A stretch of DNA of 64,000 bases from Hawksworthiomyces lignivorus (lineage: Eukaryota > Ascomycota > Sordariomycetes > Ophiostomatales > Ophiostomataceae), in NCBI GenBank assembly GCA_002917075.1, contig NTMA01000003.1:124001-188000 (forward strand). Reading direction: 5' to 3'. A model generated the notes under the pieces. It had not been told where the DNA came from and did not search any database. It saw only the letters and a list, made by a program, of their open reading frames with translations. Of the stretch, positions 1 to 11,381 are shown piece after piece. The position numbers were made by a program, and so were the translations under genes. Position 1 is the stretch's first letter. Every line of letters begins with the position of its first letter.

Positions 1-333
1 GTGAATTAGGTGAAAAAGCACAGAGAATAGAGGTAGATTCTTAACAGAGGCTAGCTGAGAGATTATTCACAAGACTGAACCTTAAGGTTCCAAGTTTCAA
101 TTAGGGTCCCTAGGTGACTCGAGCGCTATTTATGACAGTTTCGTAGGGGGCTCGCGGCCACTGCTCGCAGTCCCCGTACTTGTTCCTTTCGTGCTTTATC
201 ACGTGCTCTTTGGTTGCTCGGCCCTGTGGTTGTCCCATAACAATAGACTTATAAGATTAATCACCTTATACATAGTTTATTGTAGTAGTGTAATACATCT
301 CCTTTTAGCTCAACGGTCTACACCAATATACCC

Positions 334-401
334 TCGAGGGTAGGTAAGTGTCGAGGGTAGGTAGACGTCGAGGGTAGGTAGGTGTCGAGGGTAGATAGGT
401 T
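334..401 (+). repeat. 17-bp tandem repeat, 4 copies
   Basis: Four back-to-back 17-bp units start at 334, 351, 368 and 385. Each begins TCGAGGGTAG and they differ at a few bases near the unit end. The reverse complement of the unit core (CTACCCTCGAC) occurs once more near 588-598, inside the large inverted repeat region. Function unknown; probably part of a repeat element. Confidence 0.85.
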
Positions 402-413
402 TTTTAATTACTT

Positions 414-1122
414 TTGTTAAACCGGACACTGTATTGTTACGGTGGATTCTTGGACCTACTGTACACATAAGCATTACTGTTATATAGGTTGAATTTTTCT
501 GAGCAGGAAGGTATAACTTACTAGTTAGTAGATTAGAATCTAGCCTAGTTATGACCTAAAATAGTATAGAGTAATTGGAAGGGCTGCCTACCCTCGACGG
601 CTGCTTTGGTGTGGACCGTTGGGCAGACAGGGGGTATTGCCATAGTGGTGAGTCGATTTTTGATTTTTCCCATACAAAATCAATTTTGCGGAAAAATCAT
701 TTCGTGAGCACCCTGGCCTTTTCCAAAGCTCTGAGTGCCAAGACGACGGTGGGACTGTGAGAAGTAGAAAATTCTCTTCTCAACAGTCCCACATTGGTCC
801 CTATAGCTATACTGGTTGGTTAGTTATTGAATTTAAAAGTTTGGTGTCAAATTAGACTATATTACAGGGCCTTACAGGCCCTGCGTGCCCCACAAGGCCC
901 TAGTCAATTAGTGCTTACTCTGCTGTGACCTGTTGCTCTACAGTGCGGTGAGGTGCTGTAGCTCAACAACTTTATATTATTTTAGGTTATAATTAGACCA
1001 AATTCTAACCTGCTGATTAATAAGTTATACTCTTCTGTTTAGAAAATTCAACCTATATAACAGTGATGTTTATATAAGTAGCGTTCCAAGAATCTACCGT
1101 AATAATACCGTATTAGGTTTAA
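414..1122. repeat. Large inverted repeat with RIP-like divergence
   Basis: The left arm (414-572) reads as the reverse complement of the right arm (969-1122). Both contain the perfect block TTCAACCTATATAACAGT (or its complement) and the sequence around GATTCTTGG. Differences between the arms are nearly all C/T or G/A transitions in both directions, the pattern left by repeat-induced point mutation. A non-repeated spacer of about 400 bp separates the arms. It could be two LTR-like ends in opposite orientation, or the terminal inverted repeats of a short non-autonomous element. I cannot see a clear target-site duplication. Confidence 0.75.
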
Positions 1123-1126
1123 TAGT

Positions 1127-1312
1127 TTAAAATATCCAAATAAAGTAAACGAATCCACGACGTATAGTTATAAATATATTCCGGATAAACGACCGAGTCT
1201 CGTTCCGTTTTCGTAATATACGAACGGACCACTCGTCGAAGAAACTAGACTGACTAACTCTCCCGTACACGGTCCGCGTCATTATAAAGACATACACGGT
1301 ACGTTTAAACAC
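1127..1312 (-). pseudogene. Degenerate Copia-like integrase C-terminal fragment
   Basis: The minus-strand frame ends in RSFIRNIF...FIWIF. This lines up position by position with the RAYIGYLVGYDS..IFRIWIP block that follows the integrase core in fungal Ty1/Copia polyproteins. Many glycines and acidic residues of that block are replaced, as expected after transitions. It abuts the right arm of the inverted repeat. No reverse transcriptase or gag is recognisable nearby. The match is by eye and short, so this is tentative. Confidence 0.3.
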
Positions 1313-1837
1313 CCCGCCGGAAATCCACCTCGTCTTTTACGTAGATCTAATTAAACGATTAATAAACGACCCGTTATCGAACCAACGATATATCTACGAC
1401 GAGCCACCATCAATATAGGTCGACGACACGGAAGAATAAAAAGTTAACAAGATTTCGACCCACAAACGACGGAGTCGGGGATAATAGGTTAAAGTATATT
1501 GGACGGAATACACGACTCCCACATAAGAGTCGGTACAAAACTTTACAGAGACGGAGGCCCTAACACGGTACGAGGAGGACATATGAGGCCCGCCGCCGTA
1601 GGGTAACAATAAAACCAATACACCGAACACCGGTGGGCAGACGACGGAGTAAGAGGCGAGGCCCCGGAGAAAGGGGGTATTGTAATGGGCCAGGGCCCTA
1701 AGGACGGCCCAGGGCGAGCCCAGAGCCAAAGAACAGGCCGATTGGATCCAGCGGGGACACCGGGGGGGAGAGAAGTCGGTCGCCCGGGCGACCTACCGGC
1801 CCACCGGCCTACTTGCCCCTAATGCTCCTTATTTGAA

Positions 1838-1856
1838 CCAGGAGCGAAGCTCCTGG
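1838..1856. repeat. Perfect short hairpin
   Basis: CCAGGAGC and GCTCCTGG form an 8-bp perfect stem around a GAA loop, in the only GC-rich island of the repeat region. No role can be assigned. It may simply be a relic of a mobile element. Confidence 0.6.
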
Positions 1857-3379
1857 GAGTCGAAGGAGAGTCTTCTTTCTTCTGTATCTTTAGTCTTTCG
1901 TTATTCCAGGCGTATACTATTGCCTCAGGGCTCTCCTGTGCCCATTGCCAGCAGACCTCTTACAAAAGTAATTAAACAAAAAGACGTCGTATTATTTTTC
2001 ATCTATCTCTTTGCAGTACTCTCTCTTAAATTCTAATTTAAACTCTGGTTTCCCGTCTTTCCACGAAACCATAAATCCAATATCCTATAGGTAAAAAGTT
2101 AGATATTAAAACTTCTTCCATCTTCGCCTTTAAGGCTCTTACCTAATACGTAGTTTGACAAACTTCTTGTAGCCGAACTAAAGTGAAACAATATGTGTTC
2201 AGTAGATTAGAGTTATCTATACGATATCTATCGTGTACGTATATATAATGATCAAAGAACCATAAAAGTTCCTACATGTAAATATAATTTTCTATTATTA
2301 AAAATGTTACAACTCTCTTAAGATTTTTGACGCCAACTTTGTCCTTCAGCTCCCCTTAAATATACTTATTTTCAATGAGTACGAAGAATATCCACAACGT
2401 ATAATAAGTTGGTGACCTTACCGGGGCCAAAGATTTTTTGACTACTTTAAGAATGGTAGCGTGATTCTTCCGTTCTCATGTATTGTAAAATCGACGCATT
2501 TTGATCCGTATAGAGGTAGGAGTTTGCTCTCTTATCCTCTTTATCAAGAACACCTATTGTTCCACACCACACCGTCTCGACAAAATACTTCATGGTTCGT
2601 ATGTTTTTTGGATTTAATCTTGGATATTTTTTAAGATAACTTTTTTTTTGGTTTTTCTTGGTTAGCTGTTGCTCTTGGACCAAGAGAGAGAGGTAGGATG
2701 CCGACTCACGCATTCCACAACTGAAGGTACATAATCGCATAACTCTTTGCTCCTGTCTCCCAACTGTTTCTAGACACGGTGAGGATAGATTGTTGACCGA
2801 TCAGGGAGCCCATTCTCTATTGCGCGGGAAATGACATCGTCTGGACCTGTGGCTCTCCTGCCAGATGACCTAAAAGAACCCATGATGTAGAGGGTATTTT
2901 AAAAAATTAGACAGAACTAGATGAATGCGGAGACAGCACAGAATGTAGAGACGAGGGGAGAGGTCCTACAGGAAACGCGAAAAGACACTATATTTATAGA
3001 AATGTGTAGGAAGAAGGCCTCTGTAGCTGCTGGTCGAGCACATCTACATCCTCGCCTACCTCTCTCCTGTTGCCTCCACCTCCCTTTCCCCTTTTACAAA
3101 AAATAAAAAAATAAAAAAATAAACTTTTGGTTCCTTTTCAAGTCCCTCGGTTGAAATGTGGCGCAAGAAGCGCAGGCAATGACCAGGAACGAAACGCAGC
3201 CTGTGCAGAGGTGCTTAGCGCAAGTGCCAGACTGTGTAGCTCCTGCGCTCAGTTCCAAAAGAGGAAACTTTTCCATGAGGATTTTCGGGTAGGATAACAA
3301 GGGCAACGGCGTCTTCCACCTTGTTCTCGAAGCCTGCCAAAACAGCCCGGAAGACCTCATAAAGAGACTACATCTGTTA

Positions 3380-3868
3380 ATGGAGTATTCTTCCCAATCC
3401 GATCTTAGCCAGACAAATGATCAAGGATACACTCCCTCCGGTTTCGCGCTCACCCCGCAGCTGTGGCCTATCTGGTATGAGGTTGTCAAAGATAAAATCT
3501 CGCTGAAAACGCTCTTGGCTCGGGACTGCATCTCGAAGACGGATTATCAAGAACGGATGAATCGTCCAAGGAAGGTCAACTCTGAAAAAGTGGTGTCAAA
3601 ACTTGATCTAGCTTTGTGGAAGGCCGACCTCTGTGAGATGGCGGTGTCAAGCCAAAGTAGTCAAGAGTTGGACACTCACCATGAATCTCCAAATCAGCAG
3701 TGCCTGTGCAATACCACTTCTGTCCAATTTGTGCGCTGGGAGGCGCAAGATGTTCCCGGACAGCAGCTGCCCGGCATACCTCGATGTCTCGCTTGTCACG
3801 GATATATCCTCCCTGCTGATATGGAAAATCGGAAAGAGATGGCTCTTCGTGTGTCAACCAGTGCATAA
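3380..3868 (+). CDS. Hypothetical protein, doubtful
   Basis: This is an uninterrupted 162-codon frame starting at an ATG. It has no recognisable domain, signal peptide or membrane segment, and its composition is unremarkable. It lies between the AT-rich repeat region and a decayed oxygenase fragment. It could be the remains of a larger gene, an intron-containing gene whose other exons I cannot define, or a chance frame. Confidence 0.2.
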   Translation: MEYSSQSDLSQTNDQGYTPSGFALTPQLWPIWYEVVKDKISLKTLLARDCISKTDYQERMNRPRKVNSEKVVSKLDLALWKADLCEMAVSSQSSQELDTHHESPNQQCLCNTTSVQFVRWEAQDVPGQQLPGIPRCLACHGYILPADMENRKEMALRVSTSA

Positions 3869-4757
3869 CTCTTGTGGCAGCATTCTTGAGATTACTTAAT
3901 TTAATATTTCATGTCCGTCATTTTGATTACGTTGTTTTTGCACCAGGTGCTAGAATTCCGGCTACCATCCTTGTTCGGGGTCTAAATAAGGTTATGAAAA
4001 TGGCACATTTACTACTTAACAAGGCTGCTTTGTTCAAAAGGCCTGGTGCTTAGGCCTCAGCCTGATGCGTATGTCCACCACAATTTAATCCGTGGACTTC
4101 AGCTAATTAGAGCGGAGAAAGGACATTTCATTTAAGTGGTCATTTCACTGGCAGAGGGTGCATTCTCTCGCAGCATTTTATATGGATTTTTCAATTTATG
4201 TCCATCAAGGCTCTGCAGATGTTGATGCGTGTCACAACTTCTTCGAACTGCCCGTGGAGGAAAAAAGCCTTCTGCCGCATGCAAAGTTCAAACAAAGGTT
4301 GGTCAGGACCATTCAATGAGGCTCTCGTGGACCTAAACCAGAGTATGTTGGATTGATGGTCTTACGATGAAACGATAATTGAAAAGCGAAAGCCAAGTTC
4401 CTAGTGACTGTATCTTGCTTTTTACTATGCTTCGAATTAGAATATCCTCCTCTTACCAAATAAGAGAACCTCACTATTGACGAGCCGTACACGGTAGTAG
4501 CCAATGGGAATGAGGGCCGATGGTGCTTTTCTAGCTCTAGCATTTGATTGGAAGAGAGTGTTCCTTGCCTATCTGTCCAGCGTTATCTATATCTCGTCTC
4601 AGCGGAACAACAAATATCCAAACAGCAAGCTTCTCGCCTAATCAAATAGTGACCTGGTGTTGCCAAGCCACTTGAATACAATATTCTTGTTGACAATTGT
4701 ATTTGCCTAAGCAGCATTCTCCTAACCACCTGTCACTTGATCATATTATTTAGTGAA
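3869..4757. other. Intergenic, holds an oxygenase relic
   Basis: There is no intact gene. The only recognisable content is the short frameshifted 2OG-oxygenase fragment at 4182-4356. The last 150 bases before 4758 are the presumed promoter of the Ntn hydrolase gene. Confidence 0.6.
4182..4356 (+). pseudogene. Relic of a 2-oxoglutarate/Fe(II) oxygenase N-terminal domain
   Basis: One frame gives ...CHNFFELPVEEKSLLPHA and, after a shift of frame, the next gives SSNKGWSGPFNEALVDL. Together these match the conserved course of the DIOX_N domain of isopenicillin-N-synthase-like dioxygenases (FFxLPxEEK ... NPxRGWSG ... LKE). No catalytic HxD..H jelly-roll half is found downstream, and stops interrupt both frames. 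I read it as the remains of a deleted, frameshifted gene. The match is short and made by eye. Confidence 0.4.
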
Positions 4758-6310
4758 ATGGAGTACAAAAGAGATCACGGCCTGCGGGTGCAACCTCGCC
4801 TTATTCTCCACGGCGGGGCGGGCAACATTTCGCGTGCGACCATGACACCAGAGAAGTGCCGGGCATACCGGGCAGCCCTAACAGACATAGTAGGGCTCTA
4901 TTTAGATAATAGAACACCGTCTAGGAGTGACCTCTGAAAAGGCTAGCTGATGCAGTGAACGTTGTTTTACAGATATCGCGTACTAGCTCGTACATGACAA
5001 CCGGTGCTTCTTCGCCCGGAGAGAAGAAATGTGCTGGTAGAAGCAGTCTGCCTACGGCACTGGAGACAGCCACGTTTGCTGCTGTGCTATTCGAAGACAA
5101 TCCGCTTTTCAATTGTGGCCGTGGAGCCGTCTTTACACGCGACGGGATCAACGAGTTGGAGGCCAGCGTTATGGTGTCTCAGGGTCGAGCGAAGCGAGGA
5201 GTGGGCGTGATGGGCCTTCGCCACGTCAAGAACCCGATTCTCCTAGCGCGCCGCATGCTTGAACAAGGCGACGTTGACCTGGGCGGAGGCGCAAGCAGCG
5301 CAGGTGGTGCATCGATGCCGCCAACAAGCAGGAACCGGGATATAGACGTACCCAGCGCCCAGGGACACACACAGATCTACGGCCTGGCTGCAGAGGCCCT
5401 GGCGGCGCGCTACGGCTTGGCGCTCGTCGAGCCGTCTTACTTCTTCACCCAGGCGCGCTGGGACGAGCACATTCGTGCCCTGGAGCGGGAAAAAAAGGAC
5501 ATGCAGGAACTGGACAAGCATGACGAGGACCCTAGCCTCGCCGACCTGTATGCGCGACCCATAGCTACGGCCAGCTGGTCCGCAGATGAGTACCTGCCTC
5601 AGGGCACTTGTGGTGCGGTCGCACTCGATACCGACGGCGTGTTGTGCTGTGCTACTACTACTGGCGGTTTGACCAACAAGCTGACAGGGCGGGTGGGTGA
5701 CACGCCCGTAGTTGGCGCAGGATCTTGGGCCGAGACGTGGGTGGAGGCTAGTGATCCGACTGCTATGGACCAGGCGGGCGTCTCCGCTCCCTCTGCTGCT
5801 GCTGCTGCTGCGCGGTCCGTTGTAGAGCTGTCAAGTACTCTGCGCAGCCTGCTGGCCGACTGCTTGCCGATTCTACGGTCGGTCCCTGCGCCTTTTCTGT
5901 ATACGCAATTGACTCCCCACGCTTTGGACGCCGATGCTGTGACCACAGCACGGTCTGTGGCGCTTTCGGGAACAGGAAACGGCGATTCGTTTTTGCGTGT
6001 AAGTGCTGCTCACACAGTGGCGGCCATGGCCCAATACCGACCTATGTCATCCGCGAAGGCTCTTTCCGCAGTAGCTGGACCCGGTGGCCTACTTCAGAGG
6101 AGCGCAGGTGACCGATGGAGCCTTACAGGTGAAGGACAAGGCGGTATAATCGGCGTCGAGTGTGTTGTGGTACGCAACACTTGCGACGGCAGTGTTCGAG
6201 AGGTCCGTAGCACCATTATCCAGGACTGCAACTGCGGCGGCATGTTCAGGGCGTGGATCGACGACAAAGGCCAGGCGCAAGTACGTATTTTTAGAGATGA
6301 TATGGAATGA
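4758..6310 (+). CDS. L-asparaginase/taspase-type threonine Ntn hydrolase
   Basis: The two-exon model is 4758-4889 and 4973-6310, with an 83-nt GTAGGG..ACAG intron in phase 0, giving 489 aa. The start is the ATG opening MEYKRDHG; the longer frame upstream would need a TTG. The family marker RLILHGGAGN is near residue 15. The block with FNCGRGAVFTRDG and ELEASVM follows. The autocleavage/catalytic motif GTCGAVALD places the nucleophile at about Thr256. A poly-Ala stretch lies around residues 315-320, and the protein ends with the C-terminal GGMFRAW block. Members are made as one chain that self-cleaves before the Thr and hydrolyse asparagine or isoaspartyl bonds. Fungal proteins of this architecture are often called threonine aspartase. 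The length is above plain asparaginase 2 (about 320 aa), which favours the taspase-like branch. Confidence 0.88.
4890..4972 (+). other. Predicted intron in the Ntn hydrolase gene
   Basis: The donor is GTAGGG and the acceptor TTTTACAG. Removing 83 nt joins ...ALTDI to ISRTSS... in phase 0 and skips an in-frame stop at about 4935. Confidence 0.8.
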
Positions 6311-6770
6311 TGCAACCATTATTGCCATTCTGAGAATAACTCGTCTAGCAACATATCGTCCTCAAAATCTCGCACTACTTCACAGGCCAGCGCTCAAACT
6401 TTTCCAAAGATGTCTTCACCATATCGGATCCTAGCCCCATAGTACAGTTCTTGAATTGACCAAATAAAGGATTTCCCCAAACATAGCCTGTCAGCTAGTG
6501 TTGCTACCTACAATACATAAGTATGGAGTACAAAGCACTCCTGAAAAAAAAAAAAAAAAAAAAAAAAAAAACATCCCACTGTAGAGGACGCCACAAATGG
6601 TGATATACCCGTATTTAAAATAGCGGCAAGAGCAGTGCCCCCTGCTTTTAATTAAAGGGTATTTTTTATATCTGTAGACGCATAGAACCGGCAGCCGACT
6701 TTTCAAATGCATTAATGCTATGGCTACACCTTGTCTTGAATACGAGTGCCTGAGAAACAACATCGACTGT
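6311..6770. other. Convergent intergenic region with poly(A) tract
   Basis: This lies between the 3' ends of the Ntn hydrolase and SMI1/KNR4 genes. It holds a run of 28 A at 6544-6571. Nothing else is recognisable; it presumably contains both 3' UTRs. Confidence 0.6.
6544..6571 (+). repeat. Homopolymer A, 28 nt
   Basis: An uninterrupted run of A between two converging genes. This could be a slipped microsatellite or the tail of an old retroposed copy. No recognisable retroposed body precedes it. Confidence 0.8.
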
Positions 6771-8436
6771 CTAGGCATCGGAATCCTTATTCGGATCCTC
6801 TGAATCGACGACCTCGCTCTCGGAATCATACTCTTCCCCTCTTTCGATCATGTCTTCTACTTCTTCAACACAGCTCGCTACATAGTCCCGAATGCTATTC
6901 CACCGGTACACATCCAGCGCCCACCCCGCATAGTGATAGTATTGGTACTCACCGTCTTTGACTTCGCGTCCTACGACGTTCGCCTTCCACGTGGCTGGCG
7001 GAATAATAAAATGGAAATAGTCATCCGATTCACCACCTGATACCAGCCAGATCACATCGCCCGAGATATCACCGTCCTGTCTCAGTCCTTGTTCACAGAA
7101 TTGGTCTGCGAGATCCTGCAGCTCTTCCCTCCCGTTTGCTACGTCCATAGATCGTGTACCAGCGATTCCACCGCCCAACAAATGATAGCCGCCTTTGAAA
7201 CTGCGCACTGTGCATCAGAACAAGCAAGAACTTTTGTTGTCATGGCTAGCGATGGTTGTACTTGAAAAAGAGAATGTAGACTTACCCGTTGGCAATTCGC
7301 ACCATCTCCTTGAAGTCTGCCGGCAACTCGCCGACCTTATTTTCTGCCTCGGCGATCTCTTCCTCTGTCGCCGGACCGTACAAGATGTCGTCGGCACACA
7401 TGACGCCATTGGCTCTGTACACGCGTTGATGTATCTTCCACAACCCTGCTGCAAGCCGGTCAAGCAACTCCCGCCAGCCGACCTTGTCCTCTGCGAGCTT
7501 CCACTGGCGCCCCTCTGTCGCCCGCAGCTCCAGTGCCTCACTAATCGCTCTCACCATCGCCGTGGCGTCGTCTTCTGTGATAAAAAACGGATTGCTCTCT
7601 CTTTTGCCTGCGGCTAGAAGCGGCAGAGCGTCAAATATACCTGGCAGAAGCAAGTAATGATCCAGGGACCCATCATAGGTGAATCCGTCTCGCTTCAGAG
7701 TTTCTCCTAGCAAGTCGGCTGCTGTCTGAAATTCTCCTACGCGCAGAGCTAGCTCAATGGCTAGCCGCCTGTAAAGCAGAAGCGAGGACCGCGGGGGATT
7801 GGCCGGTTCATACTCATTAGGAAGTATATAGACTGTCGGCAAGCGCTTGGCCACCAACGCCGCGATGTCCAGCTCAGGTAGCGCATACAGCTTCTGTGCG
7901 GCTGCTAGCGCTTCGCGCATCCTCGCTGGTGGTGGATAAGTCTCGGGCACCACCGTCTTAGCCAGCAGACGCGCGCATATGGCAAGCAAGGCCGGATCAT
8001 TCGTCTCTCGCCACACGCCAGGGCTGTCCGGCTCGGGGAGCCCCCACGTCTCTAGTATCCGTCGTGTGTGCGTGGTATCGCGATAATTGGTCCATTGTAT
8101 AGAAGCAAGGTTGCTAGCGGCATGTTCGGGAACATTCTCTGGGCGCTTCAGCGCTGGATGCGCGTCCCAGAATACTGTGTATACGTAGCTGGGCGTCAAC
8201 CCTGCGCTGCTCCCGATCTTTTCGGCGAAGCTATATGCTGCGCAGAGGAGCTCGTTTGCCTGGGCCAGGTGGTTAGACAGAATCAAAAAGCCCGCCAACT
8301 CGGTAGCCTCTTCCACGCCGGGAATCGGGTCTTCTGCCTCCACAATCGATTTTATCAGGCTAGGGAGCTTGCACTCAGCAAAGCGCTCACTGCGACCTGG
8401 TTGGATCCATGTGAGAGACATCTTGGCTGAATACAT
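6771..8436 (-). CDS. SMI1/KNR4 family (SUKH domain) protein
   Basis: Exons are 7286-8436 and 6771-7200, with an 85-nt intron (GTAAGT..GCAG) giving 526 aa. The start is the ATG of MYSAKMSLTW; MSLTW at 8421 is an alternative. The SUKH domain sits in the C-terminal third: PATEEEIAEAENKVGELPADF, then ANG-F(intron)KGGYHLLGGG, then DVIWLVSGGESDDYFHF. The splice junction falls inside the hallmark loop and restores RIANGFKGGYH, which supports the model. The N-terminal 350 aa are helical-looking and unassigned. The tail is acidic (EEYDSESEVVDSEDPNKDSD). In yeast Knr4/Smi1 links cell-wall synthesis to the Slt2 and calcineurin pathways; a similar scaffold role here is inference. Confidence 0.85.
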
Positions 8437-9379
8437 ATTATGTTGTCCAGTTCCTCTCGCTGATCGCAATATGTTCGTCTGAGATCAGCATATTTTAGAC
8501 AGCCGCATCGATTCTAGTTGAGGTGGAAAAGTGACTCATATTTCTGCTGTTTTCAGCCACAGGCTGCAGTGGCAGGCTACAGCGACAAGTACGAGAGTCC
8601 TTTCGGATCTTGGCGATAGTCAGCTTTGGAATCCAATCACATTCACCGCCTTTTGATGTTTTTTTATGTGACCCATATGAGAAACAGTAATACCAAATAA
8701 ATTTAAAAGTAGAGAGAAAGGTACCTGTTACTTTTCACTCATGTATATCAAGACTACAAATGCACTCATATTCAAATACGCTTTTGATATTTAAAAATTC
8801 TCGAAGTGCCGTTCGCGAAACACGCATTACTAAACAAAAGAAGAAGCAAGATTAATTTCATTTATAAAACGGTAATGTATATATATAAATAAGCCAACCT
8901 TTCATGGTAGGCCTGAAAGGGGAAAACGTCAACCTTCCTTTGATCAAGTCGTATCGATGCCATGTTATGTTGATGCATGGTGTGTCTTTGAAGATCGCCA
9001 TGGGATGCAGTCTATCTTAATCGTTAAAAGTCTTCATGCAACTGGGGTTTGTTGTTATCGATAAATAGGATGACCTTCTAGAAAGCCTGAAACCGGTCAT
9101 AGCTTGATCCGTATCGTGCGTCAACCCTACGACAGCTATGTGCTTTGCCTTTACAACAAGCCACAATGTGCAGGAGAAACATCTCTGTGGCGGTTGGATA
9201 TGTAGTGTAGCAAGTGTAGAGGTGTTACTAGATACTCTGACATGCTTTACTATGAAAGTATATGCCGCCGTTGAATTAACTAACTACTTAGCAGGTGTAC
9301 AACATGTATATTGAGTAGAGTCTGATCTTGTAATCCGTCTAATGCTATGCGTAACAAATGTCTTCCAACGCTTTTCATA
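8437..9379. other. Intergenic, nothing recognised
   Basis: This holds the promoter of the SMI1/KNR4 gene on its left and the 3' flank of the MFS gene on its right. AT-rich around 8640-8900. No RNA gene or coding exon seen. Confidence 0.6.
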
Positions 9380-11162
9380 TTACACTGTGCGCGAAGCCTC
9401 ATCGGCTTTCTCCACAGCTACCGGCTCCTTCGCCGTTACCTCCGACTTCTTCTTGATATTCCTCCATTCAATACACACCGTACCAAGAACCGAAAGTGCG
9501 CTCATTGCCGCTGCCACGGTCATAGTCTTCATCAACGACTTATTGTACGACGACAGGACGGTTTCGAGATACTCCGCTGGTACGATGTCCCGCAGCTCCG
9601 TAGCGCCGGCATTCACAATAGCCGTCACGTTCAAGCCGGGGATGTCCTTGAGCCCGGAAGCAAGGTTGTTCAGGAAAAGATTTTCTCCCACGGAGACGAA
9701 CAACGCACCGCCAAACTGCTGCGAGAAGTTGATTATTGCTGTGCCGATTGCGACGTCGGATGGTGGTAGTGCGGCCTGCGCGGCAATCAGAGCCGCCTGC
9801 ACGCTTGCACCGAGCCCGACGCCATAGAGGCACTGGTAACCGATCCATTTTGGGTGGCTGCTACCTGGCTGCAGAGTGGTGAGAAGCCCAGCGCCGATGG
9901 GCGCCACAACCGAGGCGAAGAGCATGGCCGGCACATAGTATCCAATGCGCTGGGTGAGTTTTCCGGCGATGATGCTGGCGACGAGGACGGATAGGACCAG
10001 CGGGATGATCTGGATGCCCGAATGGAGCGCCGTGGAGCCCTTGACGGCCTGGAACCAAATTGGAAGAAAGTAAACCATCAGCGTCATGGATGCCGTGCAG
10101 GTGAGCGTGAACCAGGCGCCCGAGGCAATCGTCCGCTGCGTCAAGATGTGCGGTGGGACGATGGCCGCATCCTTCTTCCAGATCTGGATGGCTGCAAAGG
10201 CAACAAAGGTCACTGAGAAGACGACAAGAAGAGCGACTATGCGGCCAGAGCGCCAGGCGTAGGTTGTACCTCCCCATTGCAATGCCAACAGAAGGCAGAC
10301 TATGCTGGGGAGAAAGACGATAGTGCCGAGGGGATCAAGCTGAGCAAATTGTTGCTGGAGGGATAACTTGTTCTTTCGTGCAGGAACATTCATCATGACA
10401 GCGGCCACAGCCATAGCCACCCCACCGATAGGAAGGTTAATATAGAAGCACCCTTTTGCAGAAGTCAGTATTCTGTTTAACAAATAAATTGAGGGGGAAG
10501 GGGGGGTTCGCATTTACATCTCCATGTCAGCCTGTCCGTGAGAGCTCCACCGAGCAGGGGCCCGACAATGCTAGCGACGCCAAACGTCGCCCCGAACACT
10601 CCTGCGTAGACTGGTCTTTTGTGCAAAGGCACGGTGCTGACCATGACCATCATGCCGCCGGAAAAGATGCCAGCGGCACCTGTTCCAGCGATAGCCCGTC
10701 CGACAATCAGGGCGACAGAATTCGGGGCCGTGCCACACACAAGAGAGCCGAGCTCGAACAGGCCAATGGAAACCAGAAAGACCCATTTCGTCGAGTAGGA
10801 CTTGTAGATACGGCCGTAGAGGAGCTGAGCGGAGCAGCCGGTAAGCATGTATGCGCTAGCATACCAACCGACGTCTTGAAGGGAGTGAAATTGATCCGTG
10901 ATACGGGGAATAGCAGTAGCGAGGATTGTTCGGTCCTAAAACTTCGAATCAGTGAATGAGCAGGAAAATAGGAATAATTGAGGGACATGATTCTGATACT
11001 AACTAGTGCGACAAGGAAGAACGCGAGCCAGACCGAAGCCATAATTAACACAACCTTCATACCACTAGGATATTCTTTCTCATCTGTATGAGAAAGCTGT
11101 TGTGAAGGTGACTGCTCAGGATCGGCCGTATCGGCCTTGTTTGCTGCAGTTTGAGGGGACAT
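9380..11162 (-). CDS. DHA2-type MFS drug/toxin exporter, 14 TM segments
   Basis: Three exons (11004-11162, 10518-10935, 9380-10452) with introns of 68 and 65 nt give 549 aa. The start is the ATG of MSPQTAANK; upstream codons would need a GTG. Splicing restores family signatures: [19 protein letters not shown] at TM1, [20 protein letters not shown], the loop [39 protein letters not shown], and C-terminal helices with [17 protein letters not shown]. These mark the DHA2 (H+ antiport) exporters often found beside secondary-metabolite or detoxification genes. The N-terminus is hydrophilic and cytosolic. It is transcribed divergently from the Zn2Cys6 regulator at 11808 and shares a motif-rich promoter with it, so it is probably that regulator's target. 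The substrate is unknown. Confidence 0.92.
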
Positions 11163-11353
11163 GGTGTCGGTGGATGCGATGACGAAGGTACAGTGGCGGA
11201 TGAAAGGCGAGAAACTCACGTATGGCTATGGATATTGCAAGTGGGATACGAAATAGAAGAGCTGCACATTTTTATAAATTTATAGATAATAATTTATACC
11301 ATTCATATATGTAGTCTATGGAAGCCTGCCTGTAGAATTGAGAGGTATTCTCT

Positions 11354-11364
11354 CGGAAGATACG
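11354..11364 (-). promoter_or_regulatory. Putative regulator site, copy 1 (inverted)
   Basis: CGGAAGATACG is the exact reverse complement of the copies at 11382 and 11589. With copy 2 it forms an inverted pair 28 bp apart (start to start). Confidence 0.5.
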
Positions 11365-11381
11365 CTGGTAAGCTGAAACAA

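Larger units (their letters stand above)
1..3379. other. AT-rich, gene-poor repeat-derived stretch
   Basis: No open frame here looks like a conserved protein. The sequence is AT-rich and holds short tandem repeats, a large inverted repeat whose arms differ almost only by transitions, and a degenerate Copia-like fragment. A GC-rich island lies at about 1650-1860. This fits decayed, RIP-mutated transposon DNA (inference). From 1860 to 3379 I see only low-complexity AT-rich sequence with scattered short frames that I do not support. Confidence 0.6.

Noticed and set aside
1394..1729. 111-codon minus-strand frame in the repeat region
   Set aside because: Lies in a GC-rich island of decayed repeat DNA. 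Hydrophobic low-quality reading without a recognisable domain.
2447..2740. 97-codon minus-strand frame
   Set aside because: AT-rich, Lys/Tyr-biased reading with no family match and no neighbouring exons.
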